Assembly (NCBI GenBank): GCA_013151175.1
Contig: JAADIV010000143.1
Location: 1 to 36,441 of the forward strand
Reading direction: 5' to 3'
Length of the DNA: 36,441 nucleotides
DNA from: Deltaproteobacteria bacterium
Lineage (GTDB): Bacteria > Desulfobacterota > Desulfobulbia > Desulfobulbales > VMSU01
The notes under the pieces are model-generated. The model was not told where the DNA came from. It did not search any database and saw only the letters and a list, made by a program, of their open reading frames with translations. Position 1 is the first letter of the stretch, and each line of letters begins with the position of its first letter. Shown piece by piece: positions 19,623 through 30,082 of this stretch. The position numbers and the translations under genes are program-made.

Positions 19623-22092
19623 CTTTCCCCCAACTCAATTTAATAATACCGGCCCGGAGAATATGATCCGCCGTCAAGTCAAACAGGGCCTTGATAAATT
19701 CCAGAGGCTTGACCCCGGCTTTGCTAGTTTCCGTGGCCATACTCAAAATCAGGGTATATGGGTCAAGCAATTGCAAACCCCTGACCTGAGGCCGCGCGTC
19801 AAGCGTCCGCCTCTTCCTTTTGCGCATAAGGCTAATGGGATAATTCCCGGCTGTCCAAAAATCAGCCAGCCGCTCTTCAGAGACCTGGACGGGCAGAGTT
19901 ATGCGATAATCGGTTATGATCCTGGCGGACTGGGACTTTGCCCCCAGACACACCGCAAGTATTCTAAAGCCCTCTGGCATCTGGGCATTAAGCCGTTCCT
20001 GCCAAAGAGGCAAATCAGTCAGCGGCCCGGCAAGTTCGGCGATAAAATATTCAGCCAGGCTTTCCATTCCCACCGGCAGCGCCGGACTAAAGGCAATATT
20101 GGGTGAGGGGTTAAACCCCTGCGAAAATTTTACCGGCAGACCTGCTCTTTTAACCGCCCGAAACAGGGCCTGTAAAAACTCCAAATGCCCGACAAAACGT
20201 GACTTACCCCGGCGTTCATAGGTAAACCAATAATAATAGCTGCCATTTGCTGCCTGCGGTGCCGCCTTGACAACTCCGGCCTTCGGCAACTCACCACGGT
20301 GAATGACCGGCTTGATGGTCTTAAAATCGCAGAGACCACATTTTTGGCAGCCATGTACCCGACAGTCCGGGGTATAGGCCTCTTCTTTGGCCCTACCCAA
20401 CTCTCGGAGGAGAAAATCAGGTTCCAAGCCGTCATCGAGATGCTGCCATGGTAATACCTCATCCAACTCCCGGCCTCTTAGATAATCATCCAGATCAATG
20501 CCAAGAGTACTGGCGGCACCTTGCCAAAGAGACAGATCAAAATGCTCCGACCAGGCATCCAACCGGGCGCCGCGCTGCCAGGCCTCAAGAATCAGAGACG
20601 ACAGACGCCTGTCTCCCCGGGAAAACACCCCTTCCATAAAACTGGTTTGGGGATCATTCCATTTTAATTTTGCGCCGCGCGGCATAGCTTTTTTGAGCGT
20701 ATTGATCCGCTCCCAGGCCTTGGCAATACTTATTTGCGGCTCCCATTGAAAAGGGGTGTGCGGTTTGGGCACAAAGGTACCAACACTGACATTAATATTA
20801 CCGCCACGCCCGGAAATCCGCAGGGCCTTGGCCGCCAGTTCCGGAATGGCAGTTATATCTTCCTCCGTCTCCAAAGGCAAGCCGAACATGAAGTACAATT
20901 TAATCACTTTCCAACCCAGGGCGAAGGCGTTCTGCACCGTATCCAGCAAATCCTCTTCACTGATACCCTTGTTTATAACCCGGCGCAGTCTGTCCGTACC
21001 CGCTTCTGGGGCAATGGTAAAGCCGGATTTTCTCACCCGTTTTACCTGCTCCATAATTTCGGGGGTCAAGGTACCAACCCGCATGGATGGCATGGATACC
21101 GAAACCTTTTGGGCCACAAAGGTATTCATTAACTCCACCAGCAGGGGGGCCAGACAGGAATAATCACCGGTACTGAGCGACAAGAGGGCTAGTTCATCAA
21201 AACCACCGGCCTCTATACCCGCCCTGGCAATCTCCATAACCCTGGCAGGCGCCACCTCCCGCACCGGCCGATAAATCATGCCCGCCTGACAAAAGCGGCA
21301 GCCCCGCGTGCAGCCCCTGGCCAGTTCCAACCCCAAACGATCATGGACAATCCTGGTCAGCGGCACCAAAGGCCTGGAAATTGGCTGGCTGTCAAGCTCC
21401 GCCAACACGGCCCGCCGCACTTTTTTGGCGTGTCCCAGAGATTTAATTTCCCGCAAACGACCATTGGCGTCATATTGCGGCGCGAAAAAGGCGGGAACAT
21501 AGACCCCGGTGATACGACTCAAGCCCTCCAGCGTCTCCATTCTGGAACTTTTTGCCTCCTTGGCGGCCAGAATACACCGGGCAATTTCCAGTACCGCCTC
21601 CTCACCATCGCCCAGGAGAATGGCATCAAAGAAGTCCGCCACCGGTTCAGGATGAAAAGCGCAGGGGCCACCGCCGATCACCAAAGGATGACGGTCACGA
21701 TCACGGCTAAGCAGAGGAATACCGGCCAAATCCAGAATGGTAAGGATATTGGTGTAACACAGCTCATAGGGCAGGGTAATGCCCAACATATCAAAATCGG
21801 CCAAAGGATGCTCTGATTCCAGGGAAAAGAGCGGTATTCCCTTATCGCGCAGGATCTTTTCCATATCAAGATCCGGGGCATAAACCCGTTCGGCCAGATA
21901 GTCATCCTGCCGGTTCAGGATATGATACAAGATTTTCAGGCCCTGATGACTCATGCCAATCTCGTATAGATCGGGAAAGGCCAGAGCGATACGCAGTTTC
22001 ACTGCCTGCCAGTCTTTTTTTATAACATTATATTCATTGCCTAAATAGCGGCTGGGCCGATTGACAAAAGGCAGTATCTCTTCAATATTCAC
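19612..22092 (-). CDS. TIGR03960-type B12-binding-like radical SAM protein with C-terminal TIGR03936/DUF2344 domain
   Basis: ELARGCTRGCRFCQAGMIYRPVREV (CxxxCxxC); PSRYLGNEYN N-terminus; C-terminal FVGHLEFLQALFRAVKRAGLPVKFSQGFNPSPNIAFSPALPVGMES. Confidence 0.93.
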   Translation of the reverse strand: MNIEEILPFVNRPSRYLGNEYNVIKKDWQAVKLRIALAFPDLYEIGMSHQGLKILYHILNRQDDYLAERVYAPDLDMEKILRDKGIPLFSLESEHPLADFDMLGITLPYELCYTNILTILDLAGIPLLSRDRDRHPLVIGGGPCAFHPEPVADFFDAILLGDGEEAVLEIARCILAAKEAKSSRMETLEGLSRITGVYVPAFFAPQYDANGRLREIKSLGHAKKVRRAVLAELDSQPISRPLVPLTRIVHDRLGLELARGCTRGCRFCQAGMIYRPVREVAPARVMEIARAGIEAGGFDELALLSLSTGDYSCLAPLLVELMNTFVAQKVSVSMPSMRVGTLTPEIMEQVKRVRKSGFTIAPEAGTDRLRRVINKGISEEDLLDTVQNAFALGWKVIKLYFMFGLPLETEEDITAIPELAAKALRISGRGGNINVSVGTFVPKPHTPFQWEPQISIAKAWERINTLKKAMPRGAKLKWNDPQTSFMEGVFSRGDRRLSSLILEAWQRGARLDAWSEHFDLSLWQGAASTLGIDLDDYLRGRELDEVLPWQHLDDGLEPDFLLRELGRAKEEAYTPDCRVHGCQKCGLCDFKTIKPVIHRGELPKAGVVKAAPQAANGSYYYWFTYERRGKSRFVGHLEFLQALFRAVKRAGLPVKFSQGFNPSPNIAFSPALPVGMESLAEYFIAELAGPLTDLPLWQERLNAQMPEGFRILAVCLGAKSQSARIITDYRITLPVQVSEERLADFWTAGNYPISLMRKRKRRTLDARPQVRGLQLLDPYTLILSMATETSKAGVKPLEFIKALFDLTADHILRAGIIKLSWGKDGS

Positions 22093-23006
22093 GGAAAGTT
22101 AATCCTTTTAAAATTCGGGGGAATACGCAGCTTAAACTGTTTTTTGGGTAACCGAACCAGGGGATAAGGATCACGAATGGCCAGGGTCATCACCTTATGA
22201 CCGCCAAGTCTCACAGTAACCAGATCTGGAATCGGACAATTTGTAACATTTTTTTCAGTGATCTTCGGGTAATGGTATGCAAGAGCAAGACGGCCGTGGA
22301 CGCCGCCCGCCTCCATCACATAGGCCAACAGTCTCGCAGGCTCACTCCGCCCGCCGCTCGATCGGCCTGGAGAAAATAAAATTCTGGCGGCCCCCTCACG
22401 CCCAGCGGCCCCTGCCACATCACCGGCAGCCAGTTTCAGCCAATAGCCGCCATCGTTATTACGCCGGACAGCAGCAGTAATTTGGATATTGGCCGGCAAT
22501 CGTCCCAACAACCAGGAGGAAATAGATGCCGCCTGTCGGGGGGTAATATATTCCCCGACCTTGCTGCCGGCCAAAAAACCGGTATAGGCTACCTGTCGGC
22601 GAATCAGCAGATAACTGTAACGGCGGCCGTTAATAGTGAAGATATTTTCCGTCAACCCCAAGGGATTCACTCCCTCAAAACGAAGATAGGCAGGCGGGAA
22701 GGTCAATAAATAGCCATTAATGGCAGCAGAGGACAGCAGGTCATAAAATGTCGCGGTAACCTCCGCGTCAATACCCGCCGGGCATTGACGCTGCCGGTGC
22801 TGCATCTCGTGAAAGTCAGCCAATACCCGCACCGCCTCAGGGCCTGGCACCAACTTGCCGACCGGCAAAGCCGCGCAAGCACTCAAAAGAAGCACCAATC
22901 CCAGCAGTACCCCGCAGCCGGCCTGCCTGCGGTCATATTTACACCACCGTATATTAAAGCATTGATGATCGCCAATACCGGCGCCCGCAGACTCGTCAGT
23001 CATCAT
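22089..23006 (-). CDS. Lipoprotein, DUF4292/LolB-like (start adjusted to MMTDESAG)
   Basis: Lipobox LLSACAAL; LRFEGVNPLGLTENIFTINGRRYSYL; overlaps the TPR gene end. Confidence 0.7.
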   Translation of the reverse strand: MMTDESAGAGIGDHQCFNIRWCKYDRRQAGCGVLLGLVLLLSACAALPVGKLVPGPEAVRVLADFHEMQHRQRQCPAGIDAEVTATFYDLLSSAAINGYLLTFPPAYLRFEGVNPLGLTENIFTINGRRYSYLLIRRQVAYTGFLAGSKVGEYITPRQAASISSWLLGRLPANIQITAAVRRNNDGGYWLKLAAGDVAGAAGREGAARILFSPGRSSGGRSEPARLLAYVMEAGGVHGRLALAYHYPKITEKNVTNCPIPDLVTVRLGGHKVMTLAIRDPYPLVRLPKKQFKLRIPPNFKRINFP

Positions 23007-24777
23007 CCCAAATTCCGGACTCTGTATGCTGCCTTTTTTGCAGGGCTTGAATTTTGGCACGCAGCCGCCTCCGGTCAACATTTTTTTCAAACAGGCGTAG
23101 AGACTTACGATAGTTGGCCAAAGCCGGTTTCATTTCAGACCTGGCGCTATACACATCACCAAGATGCTCATGGATGGTGGGGTCGTCCGCCTCGGCACGC
23201 AACGCCTTCTTTAACTCAGCAACGGCCCTCTTTGTTTTGCCAAGTTTAAAATATACCCAACCCAGACTGTCCCTGATAAAACCATCATCAGGCCGGCCAA
23301 CTACCGCTTTTTTGATATATTGCAGGGCCTTTGTCAGTTTAACGCCCCGGTCGGCCCAGGTATAACCGATATAATTCAGGGCCACGATATTATCCGGTTC
23401 CAGTTTCAGGGCTTTTTTCATCTGGACAAGGGCTGTGTCCTGGCAGCCGGTTCGATCCAGAAACATGCCATATCTCAGATGGGTTTTGGCCGAATTAAAC
23501 TGGCTGATAGCGGCCTGAAAAACCGCCGCCGCCTTATCCGCTTGTTTATTCTCTTCGTAAAGTGCTGCCAGGCCAAAATAGAAGTTAAGCTGCTCCTCCC
23601 CCTTGGTACCGGCGATTGCCTCCCGCAAGAGACCGGCCGCCGCCGGATAATCCTTCTCAACCACATAGAATTTTACCAGCAGCAAAACGGCCGCGTCATA
23701 GCCATCCGCGCCAGGCGGAATCTGGAGGAGCAAATCTCTGGCCTGTTCTTTAGCGCCGCTCTTATAATAGGATAAGGCCAATAATAACCGGATTTTCCCA
23801 TCTGCCGGATTCCTGAACCGCATATCCCTGAACAGGGCAATAGCCTTGCCATATTCCTGCTGATCCAGATAAATGCGGCCAATAGTAAAGTCTATCTTCT
23901 GGCTGTCGGCGGTCTTGGCACGCAGTCCCCGCAATAAGGACAGAGCCTCATCCACCTCATTATTTTGTAAATAAATCCGCACTAGCTGACCAGCTGCTCC
24001 TTCATCCCCCTCATCTGCCGCCAAAATCTTTTTATAAATGACAACAGCCTTATTGTCTTCCTTCTGCCCCTCATAAAAGGTGGCGGTCTCCATGGCCAGA
24101 GGCACGGACCAGCTAATCCCCAAGGCCCGCTCGTAAGCATGCGCCGCCTTGTCGGTATAATTTAGCTCACGATAGAGATGGGCCAGATAATACCAGCCGG
24201 AAAATGAATCGGGATTCTCCCCGACTAGCCGCTCCAAAATACGGCGGCTCTTGCTATATTCAAGATTATGGAGATAGAGTTTGCCTAGGCACAGCATCAC
24301 AGCATTGTTTTTGGGCGCAAGCTTCAGGATATGTTCATAGATGTCTACCGCCTTCTTATTCTCGGCAATAGAGGTGTATAATTCCGCCAAGAATATTTTT
24401 GTGCCGATATCATCGGGCCGGGCCGCGATCAGTTTCCGCATCCAGCGGATAGCCGCTTCTCTCTTACCCATTTTCAGTAAAAGAGCAGCCAGACGGCGAA
24501 CTATATAAACGGCTCCACCATCACAGACAATGGCCTTTTCATAGGCCTCCTGCGCTTCGGCATCACGGCCGTTCAGTTCCGCGTCCCTGGCCACTAAAAA
24601 ATAAAAATAGGAACAGGCGGTATCCACATCTTCGTTGGAATCAGGAGCCGCCCCCCGTATTCCAGTATTCATGGATAAATTAGTACGGACACCCGGCCCG
24701 GCGCAGGAAACGCAAAGAACAAAAATCAGGGCGGTGACAAATAACCGCGCTATGGCTTTTTCAGCGATAGGATTCAA
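22996..24777 (-). CDS. TPR-repeat lipoprotein
   Basis: Lipobox VLCVSC; many TPR units such as AHAYERALGISWSVPLAMETATFYEGQKEDNKAVVIYKKIL. Confidence 0.9.
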   Translation of the reverse strand: MNPIAEKAIARLFVTALIFVLCVSCAGPGVRTNLSMNTGIRGAAPDSNEDVDTACSYFYFLVARDAELNGRDAEAQEAYEKAIVCDGGAVYIVRRLAALLLKMGKREAAIRWMRKLIAARPDDIGTKIFLAELYTSIAENKKAVDIYEHILKLAPKNNAVMLCLGKLYLHNLEYSKSRRILERLVGENPDSFSGWYYLAHLYRELNYTDKAAHAYERALGISWSVPLAMETATFYEGQKEDNKAVVIYKKILAADEGDEGAAGQLVRIYLQNNEVDEALSLLRGLRAKTADSQKIDFTIGRIYLDQQEYGKAIALFRDMRFRNPADGKIRLLLALSYYKSGAKEQARDLLLQIPPGADGYDAAVLLLVKFYVVEKDYPAAAGLLREAIAGTKGEEQLNFYFGLAALYEENKQADKAAAVFQAAISQFNSAKTHLRYGMFLDRTGCQDTALVQMKKALKLEPDNIVALNYIGYTWADRGVKLTKALQYIKKAVVGRPDDGFIRDSLGWVYFKLGKTKRAVAELKKALRAEADDPTIHEHLGDVYSARSEMKPALANYRKSLRLFEKNVDRRRLRAKIQALQKRQHTESGIWDDD

Positions 24778-25451
24778 GCCGGTATCCCCGGTAAAATATT
24801 TTGCACCTCAGCCATAATTTGCCGCTGCACATCGTGGACGGCCAATGTCCCGTCCACCCAACGAATATATGGCATTTTCATACTGCGAAAGACCTCGGCC
24901 ACCTTGGCCAGATAGTCCTCGTGCTCAAAAGAATTTAAAGCTTCACCCCGTCCCTGCTGAATCCTTTTGACCGCCTGTTCAGGTGATAAATCAATGATAA
25001 CGGCCAAATCAGGTGGCGGCGCGAAGGCGTTTTTTTGCATAATTATAGCGGGATCAAGGCCGGCGGCCCCCTGATATGCGATCGTTGACAGATAATAACG
25101 ATCCGTGAGAATAATTTTACCGGCCGTAAGAGACGGGGCAATTAATTTACCAATATGCTCCCGCCGATCCGCCAGAAATAGTTCCAGCTCTGCCGCCGGA
25201 CTCACGGAATCGCGGCTTTTATACAGCGCCCTTATCTTTTGGCCATAGCCCCCGTTAGTTGGCTCACAGGTAACAACCACCTCATAGCCCTGCTGCCGTA
25301 AGACCCCGGCTAGCAAGGTTATCTGGGTGGATTTACCGGTGCCGTCAATTCCCTCAAAGGCAATCAGACGGCCCCCGGATTGGGGAATGCCAAGCCCGGC
25401 GTTTTTTGTTATTATTTTATCTGTCACCGTCTGTTTTCTGTCCTCTGCCAC
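24774..25451 (-). CDS. tmk: Thymidylate kinase
   Basis: RLIAFEGIDGTGKSTQITLLAGVLRQQGYEVVVTCEPTNG...ILTDRYYLSTIAYQGA. Confidence 0.96.
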   Translation of the reverse strand: MAEDRKQTVTDKIITKNAGLGIPQSGGRLIAFEGIDGTGKSTQITLLAGVLRQQGYEVVVTCEPTNGGYGQKIRALYKSRDSVSPAAELELFLADRREHIGKLIAPSLTAGKIILTDRYYLSTIAYQGAAGLDPAIIMQKNAFAPPPDLAVIIDLSPEQAVKRIQQGRGEALNSFEHEDYLAKVAEVFRSMKMPYIRWVDGTLAVHDVQRQIMAEVQNILPGIPA

Positions 25452-26463
25452 GATTGTCAGCTATTTGAGCCGCCATCTCATAGGCCGCCAACAGGCTTGC
25501 CGGACTGGCCTTGCCCTGGCCGGCAATATCATAGGCCGTGCCGTGATCCACCGAGGTACGCACAATTGGCAAACCAATGGTAACATTAACTCCATCAGCA
25601 AAATGAAGCAATTTAAAGGGAATCAGCCCCTGATCATGATACATACATACCACCAGGTCAAAATCGCCATTCACCGCCCTGTTAAAGACGGTATCCGGCG
25701 GGAATGGCCCCGCGACCTGCCAACCAGCAGCCTGGGATCTGGCGATGGCCGGGGCAATAAGGCGCTCCTCTTCATCGCCAAAGATACCGCCCTCCCCCGC
25801 ATGGGGATTGAGACCTGCCACCGCCATCCGGGGATGGCTGATGCCAAAATCATCCCGCAGAGAACGGCCGCTCAAACTAATTAATTTGCTGATTTTGGCG
25901 ATATTTAAATCCCGGCTGACGGTTTGCAGACTCTGGTGAATTGTTACCAGAGTAACCTTTAACGAGGAGCCTGCCATCATCATGGCAAAGTCCGGGCAGC
26001 GGCATAAATCGGCAAGCATCTCGGTATGACCGGGATAATGATATCCCGCCGTCTGTAAGGCAGATTTGGTAATGGGACAGGTGGTCATGGCCGCCAAGTC
26101 TCCCGCCTGAATAAGCCGCACCGCAGCTTTTATATAGCCGGCCATAGCTCTGCCCGTCCGCAAATTGGCCTGGCCCCAAACCAGATGAGCGGGATTCAGC
26201 AGAATATCAGGCTCGAAATCGGGAACATTATAGACATTTATTTTATCCGGCAGCCAAACGCCGCCCGGCCGCCATAAATTAATGTCGGCACACCGGCCAA
26301 GCAGGGCCGCGTTTTTTTGCAGGACGCCGGCATCACCAATTATCACCGGCAAATGCCGCCGCCAGCTCTTACTAGCCAGAAATTTCAGCGCCACCTCCGG
26401 GCCAATACCAACCGGGCAGCCCATGGTAATACCGATTATGGAAGTTTGAATTCTCTTTGGCAT
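25417..26463 (-). CDS. pdxA: 4-hydroxythreonine-4-phosphate dehydrogenase PdxA
   Basis: IGITMGCPVGIGPEVALKFL; HYPGHTEMLA; AGLNPHAGEGGIFGDEE; MYHDQGLIPFKLL; IVRTSVDHGTAYDIAGQGKA. Confidence 0.96.
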   Translation of the reverse strand: MPKRIQTSIIGITMGCPVGIGPEVALKFLASKSWRRHLPVIIGDAGVLQKNAALLGRCADINLWRPGGVWLPDKINVYNVPDFEPDILLNPAHLVWGQANLRTGRAMAGYIKAAVRLIQAGDLAAMTTCPITKSALQTAGYHYPGHTEMLADLCRCPDFAMMMAGSSLKVTLVTIHQSLQTVSRDLNIAKISKLISLSGRSLRDDFGISHPRMAVAGLNPHAGEGGIFGDEEERLIAPAIARSQAAGWQVAGPFPPDTVFNRAVNGDFDLVVCMYHDQGLIPFKLLHFADGVNVTIGLPIVRTSVDHGTAYDIAGQGKASPASLLAAYEMAAQIADNRGRGQKTDGDR

Positions 26464-26486
26464 ATTGCAGGACGTCCTTTTTCGTA

Positions 26487-26852
26487 TTATCCAACAAAGG
26501 CGTTGCGAATTAATTCAGCCCCAGGAGGGCCGCTCTTTTTCATCATCACCGCGACCACATCAAAACGAACGGGGGCTTCATGCAGATTATTCTGCGACAT
26601 ATAGACCAGAGCGGTCTTGATGATCTGCTGTTGTTTGTGATGGGTAACGGCCTCGGCTGGGTGGCCAAATCCCGTGCCGGAACGGGTCTTAACCTCAATG
26701 AACACGGTATAATCATCTTCCCTGGCAATAATATCAATTTCACCGCATTTTACCCGAAAATTCTGTTCGATAATACGATAACCCAGGCGTTCTAGATATT
26801 GAGCGGCAAAGAGCTCGCCCCGACGCCCCAATGAAATACGATAATTACTCAT
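26487..26852 (-). CDS. YraN/UPF0102 family endonuclease-like protein (start MSNYRISLGRRG)
   Basis: GRRGELFAAQYLERLGYRIIEQNFRVKCGEIDIIAREDDYTVFIEVKTRSGTGFG. Confidence 0.95.
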   Translation of the reverse strand: MSNYRISLGRRGELFAAQYLERLGYRIIEQNFRVKCGEIDIIAREDDYTVFIEVKTRSGTGFGHPAEAVTHHKQQQIIKTALVYMSQNNLHEAPVRFDVVAVMMKKSGPPGAELIRNAFVG

Positions 26853-27519
26853 GGCCGGCAGCAAAAAATTCCTTAACCCCGGCAAAGGTCTTACGATGCA
26901 GGGGACACGGGCCGTATTGGGCCAAAAGACGGCGATGCTCCGCCGTTGGGTACCCTTTATGTTTATGGAAATTGTACTGGGGATATTGCTGGTGATACTG
27001 CCTCATCAAATCGTCCCTGGTAACTTTGGCAACGATGGAAGCGGCGGCAATAGAGGCGCTGCGGGAATCCCCTTTAATCAGGGGCTGTTGAGAAACGGCG
27101 ACAGGCACGGGAAATTTACCGTCAACAAGGACGAAATCCGGCTCGGTTCGCATGGATTCCAGAGCATTTTTCATCGCCATCAACGAGGCCTGGAGAATAT
27201 TATACCGGTCGATTTGAGCTTCAGCAACAATGCCAATACCAATATCAGCGCCCATTTCCCGCAACACGTCAAAAAGCCTGCCCCTGACCAGGGGAGTCAA
27301 CTTTTTGGAATCATTGAACTGTTGATAATCACAGTCAGGCGGCAAAATCACGCTAGCCGCGACCACCGGGCCGGCCAGGGGGCCGCGGCCAACCTCATCT
27401 GTGCCGGCAATGGCGGAAAACCCCTGCCGCCGCAATTCCCGCTCGAAAGAGAAACGGTCTGTTTCCTGAAATAGGGGGAATAAGCTTTGAGGTGCAGCCC
27501 GTATCCCGCTTTTTTTCAT
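26845..27519 (-). CDS. rnhB: Ribonuclease HII
   Basis: AIAGTDEVGRGPLAGPVVAASVILP; DSKKLTPLVR; YPQYNFHKHKGYPTAEH. Confidence 0.97.
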   Translation of the reverse strand: MKKSGIRAAPQSLFPLFQETDRFSFERELRRQGFSAIAGTDEVGRGPLAGPVVAASVILPPDCDYQQFNDSKKLTPLVRGRLFDVLREMGADIGIGIVAEAQIDRYNILQASLMAMKNALESMRTEPDFVLVDGKFPVPVAVSQQPLIKGDSRSASIAAASIVAKVTRDDLMRQYHQQYPQYNFHKHKGYPTAEHRRLLAQYGPCPLHRKTFAGVKEFFAAGHE

Positions 27520-27584
27520 GCACCAGACCTCAACATCGCCGGATTAACAGACTAAATTAACCTGCCCCGATAGTTACAAAAATC

Positions 27585-27944
27585 TTACAGAGTTTTTCTT
27601 TCCTTAATCCTGGCCGCCTTGCCGCGCAGCTCGCGCAAATAATACAATTTTGAGCGCCTGACCCGGCCCAAAGAATTAACTTCAATTTTTTCTATTTTGG
27701 GCGAGTGCAGGGGAAAAGATTTTTCCACTCCCACGCCATGAGACACCTTGCGAACCGTAAATGATGCCCCCATAGTCCCCCTTTTCTGGGCAATTACCAC
27801 ACCCTTAAATACCTGAATTCGCTCTTTCACGCCTTCAATAATTCGGAGATACACGCTGACCGTATCCCCGGAACGGAACTCAGGAATATCATAACGCATA
27901 CTTTCTCTATCCATTTTTGCCAAAACAGTTGCCATCTTCATCAC
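27585..27944 (-). CDS. rplS: 50S ribosomal protein L19
   Basis: [60 protein letters not shown]. Confidence 0.98.
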   Translation of the reverse strand: MMKMATVLAKMDRESMRYDIPEFRSGDTVSVYLRIIEGVKERIQVFKGVVIAQKRGTMGASFTVRKVSHGVGVEKSFPLHSPKIEKIEVNSLGRVRRSKLYYLRELRGKAARIKERKTL

Positions 27945-27984
27945 CTTTTTTAACTATTAACGTAATTGTGAATTTTACAAAAAT

Positions 27985-29286
27985 CTAGCCCAACAAACGA
28001 TCCAAAATGATTGCTGCCGCCGAACGTACTGCCAAATGATTATAGCCCTCACCACCAAGGGGCGGCAGAAAGGCGTCAACCTGTTCCACGGCCTCAGGCG
28101 CCAACCCCCAACCGGTGCCGAACAAAACGAGCATCCTCTCACCGGCCGCAAGCCTCTGACGCACCTTGTGATAGCTCAGGTCAGCCGTCTGTTTGGCCGC
28201 GCTAGTCGCCAAAACCAACGGCCTGCCATGCCATTTTTTGGTAACCGCGCCATACAATTCAGCCAAACTGCCAAGAACCTCTACTCTGCGAAAAGCCTCT
28301 TGCCTGTCTGGATTATAAGCGGCTCCATGGCCGCTCTGCCAATGCGCCATAATCTCACGGGCCAAGGTTTGCTGATCCGCGTATGGGGTAATCACATAAT
28401 ATGTATCCACCCCATAGGTTGCCGAGGCCCTGGCAATATCATGCAGATCAAGATTGGTAATTGCCGAGCCAATAATTTCATTATTTTTATTACTGACCGG
28501 ATAATGCACCAAGGCAATATCCAACCTGATTTTCTGTTTCTGCCGATGCCGCAAGCCCTTGGTATCGGTGCCATCAGCCTTTAGTCCCCGCAGCTCATCT
28601 TCAGAAAACGCAGCCTTCTCCAGGAGATCCGGCCGCCTTACGCGGGTACGATTAACCGACTGCGCCAACCGCCATTTGGCGATGGCACCGTGGTCGCCAG
28701 ATATAAGCACCTCCGGCACCGTCTGTCCCGCAAATACCCTGGGCCGGGTGTATTGCGGATGTTTTAATAATCCACGGCTAAATGAGTCTCCGGCGGCTGA
28801 ATCATCACAGCCCAAAACCCCCGGCAACAGACGGGTGATTGAATCAATAAGCACCATGGCAGGTAGCTCACCACCAGTGAGGACATAATCACCGATGGAC
28901 ACCTCGTCATCAATATACTCCTCCACGCGGGCGTCAACCCCCTCATAACGACCGCAAATAATCACCAGATGCGGCCGCCGGGCCAATTCAGCCGCTAGCT
29001 TCTGGTTATAGGGCCGGCCCTGTGGGGTCATAAAAACTACGTGGCCACCGGGCGTTTTCTTATGCACCGCCTGCAATGCGGCGATAAGCGGCTCCGGCTT
29101 CATCACCATTCCCTCGCCGCCGCCAAAGGGCCGGTCATCGGTGCAGGCATGTTTATCCAGGGCAAAATCGCGGATATTATGCGTCTCTATCTGTAGAGCC
29201 TCCGAGGCTCTGGCTCTCTTTATGATCCCCTCGTTAAGAGGCGAGTCAAGCAACTGCGGAAAAATTGTCAGGAGATCAAAGCGCAT
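27985..29286 (-). CDS. trmD: tRNA (guanine-N1)-methyltransferase TrmD with a C-terminal second SPOUT-like RNA methyltransferase domain
   Basis: MRFDLLTIFPQLLDSPLNEGIIKRA, RPFGGGEGMVMKPEPL, VIICGRYEGVDARVEEYIDDEVSIGDYVLTGGELPAM; residues after about 250 (LDIALVHYPVSNKNNEIIGSAITNLDLHDIARASATYGV...VLFGTGWGLAPEAVEQVDAFLPPLGG) look like PF09936-type. Confidence 0.95.
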   Translation of the reverse strand: MRFDLLTIFPQLLDSPLNEGIIKRARASEALQIETHNIRDFALDKHACTDDRPFGGGEGMVMKPEPLIAALQAVHKKTPGGHVVFMTPQGRPYNQKLAAELARRPHLVIICGRYEGVDARVEEYIDDEVSIGDYVLTGGELPAMVLIDSITRLLPGVLGCDDSAAGDSFSRGLLKHPQYTRPRVFAGQTVPEVLISGDHGAIAKWRLAQSVNRTRVRRPDLLEKAAFSEDELRGLKADGTDTKGLRHRQKQKIRLDIALVHYPVSNKNNEIIGSAITNLDLHDIARASATYGVDTYYVITPYADQQTLAREIMAHWQSGHGAAYNPDRQEAFRRVEVLGSLAELYGAVTKKWHGRPLVLATSAAKQTADLSYHKVRQRLAAGERMLVLFGTGWGLAPEAVEQVDAFLPPLGGEGYNHLAVRSAAAIILDRLLG

Positions 29287-29821
29287 CAGGATCGTTAATC
29301 TCTAAAAGTCCGGGGGGAGGATCAATAACCAGAATGTCATTCTGCACATCAATCTTGACAATTATTTCCTTGGCGGCTGGAACGAGATATTCATAACCGC
29401 CGTCTTTTATAACCAGGACATCGTGACCGCCGGTAGCCATCAGAGAGGCAACCCGCCCCAGGGCGCGGCCATCAACGGTAACCACCCGCAGACCCTCCAT
29501 TTCATGCCAGTAAAACTCATCCGGCGCCAACTCCGGCAAGACATCTTCCGGCGCCCAAACCTCAAAACCAGCCAGGGTCTCTGCCCGATCCCGGTCATCA
29601 ACCCCGACAAATTTTACTACCAGATACCTGCCCTGACTGCGCGACTTTGCTGCCTTAAAATTCCAAGCCTCATGCTCCCGGCGCAGTTCAAAATCGCTAG
29701 CAGTCAGTAAATCGTCAGGGACACCGGAAAAAGGCAAAATCTTAACTTCACCTTTTAGCCCTTGCGCCTTAATAGACTTACCGACCAGAATATAATCAGG
29801 TTTTTTACTGTTTGCGGGCAT
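29276..29821 (-). CDS. rimM: Ribosome maturation factor RimM (start MPANSKKPDY)
   Basis: YILVGKSIKAQGLKGEVKILPFSG...YLVVKFVGVDDRDRAETLAGFEVW...EFYWHEMEGLRVV. Confidence 0.95.
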   Translation of the reverse strand: MPANSKKPDYILVGKSIKAQGLKGEVKILPFSGVPDDLLTASDFELRREHEAWNFKAAKSRSQGRYLVVKFVGVDDRDRAETLAGFEVWAPEDVLPELAPDEFYWHEMEGLRVVTVDGRALGRVASLMATGGHDVLVIKDGGYEYLVPAAKEIIVKIDVQNDILVIDPPPGLLEINDPDAL

Positions 29822-29834
29822 GGTGAACGGCACA

Positions 29835-30065
29835 CTACTCGATAATTTCGAGCCGGGCCTTCTTGTCAATTTTGCTTGCCGAGGCCGTCAACAATGTCCG
29901 AATGGCACGTGCCGTCCGGCCCTGCTTGCCGATAACCTTACCAAGATCCTCATTTGCCACCCGCAGCTCGAAAACCACAAGTCCGTCACGCTCCACTTCG
30001 TCAACCCGTACATCATCGGGTTTATCCACCAGGGCCTTAACTATAAAGTTAACCAGTTCTTTCAT
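29835..30065 (-). CDS. KH-domain RNA-binding protein (YlqC/KhpA-type)
   Basis: [34 protein letters not shown]; between rpsP and rimM. Confidence 0.94.
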   Translation of the reverse strand: MKELVNFIVKALVDKPDDVRVDEVERDGLVVFELRVANEDLGKVIGKQGRTARAIRTLLTASASKIDKKARLEIIE

Positions 30066-30082
30066 AACAGGCAGACGAATTA

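Noticed and set aside
26851-27474. 207-aa plus-strand ORF opposite rnhB
   Set aside because: Antisense to clear RNase HII coding sequence; no domain signature.
28036-28584. 182-aa plus-strand ORF opposite trmD
   Set aside because: Antisense to the confident TrmD C-terminal domain; composition-driven.
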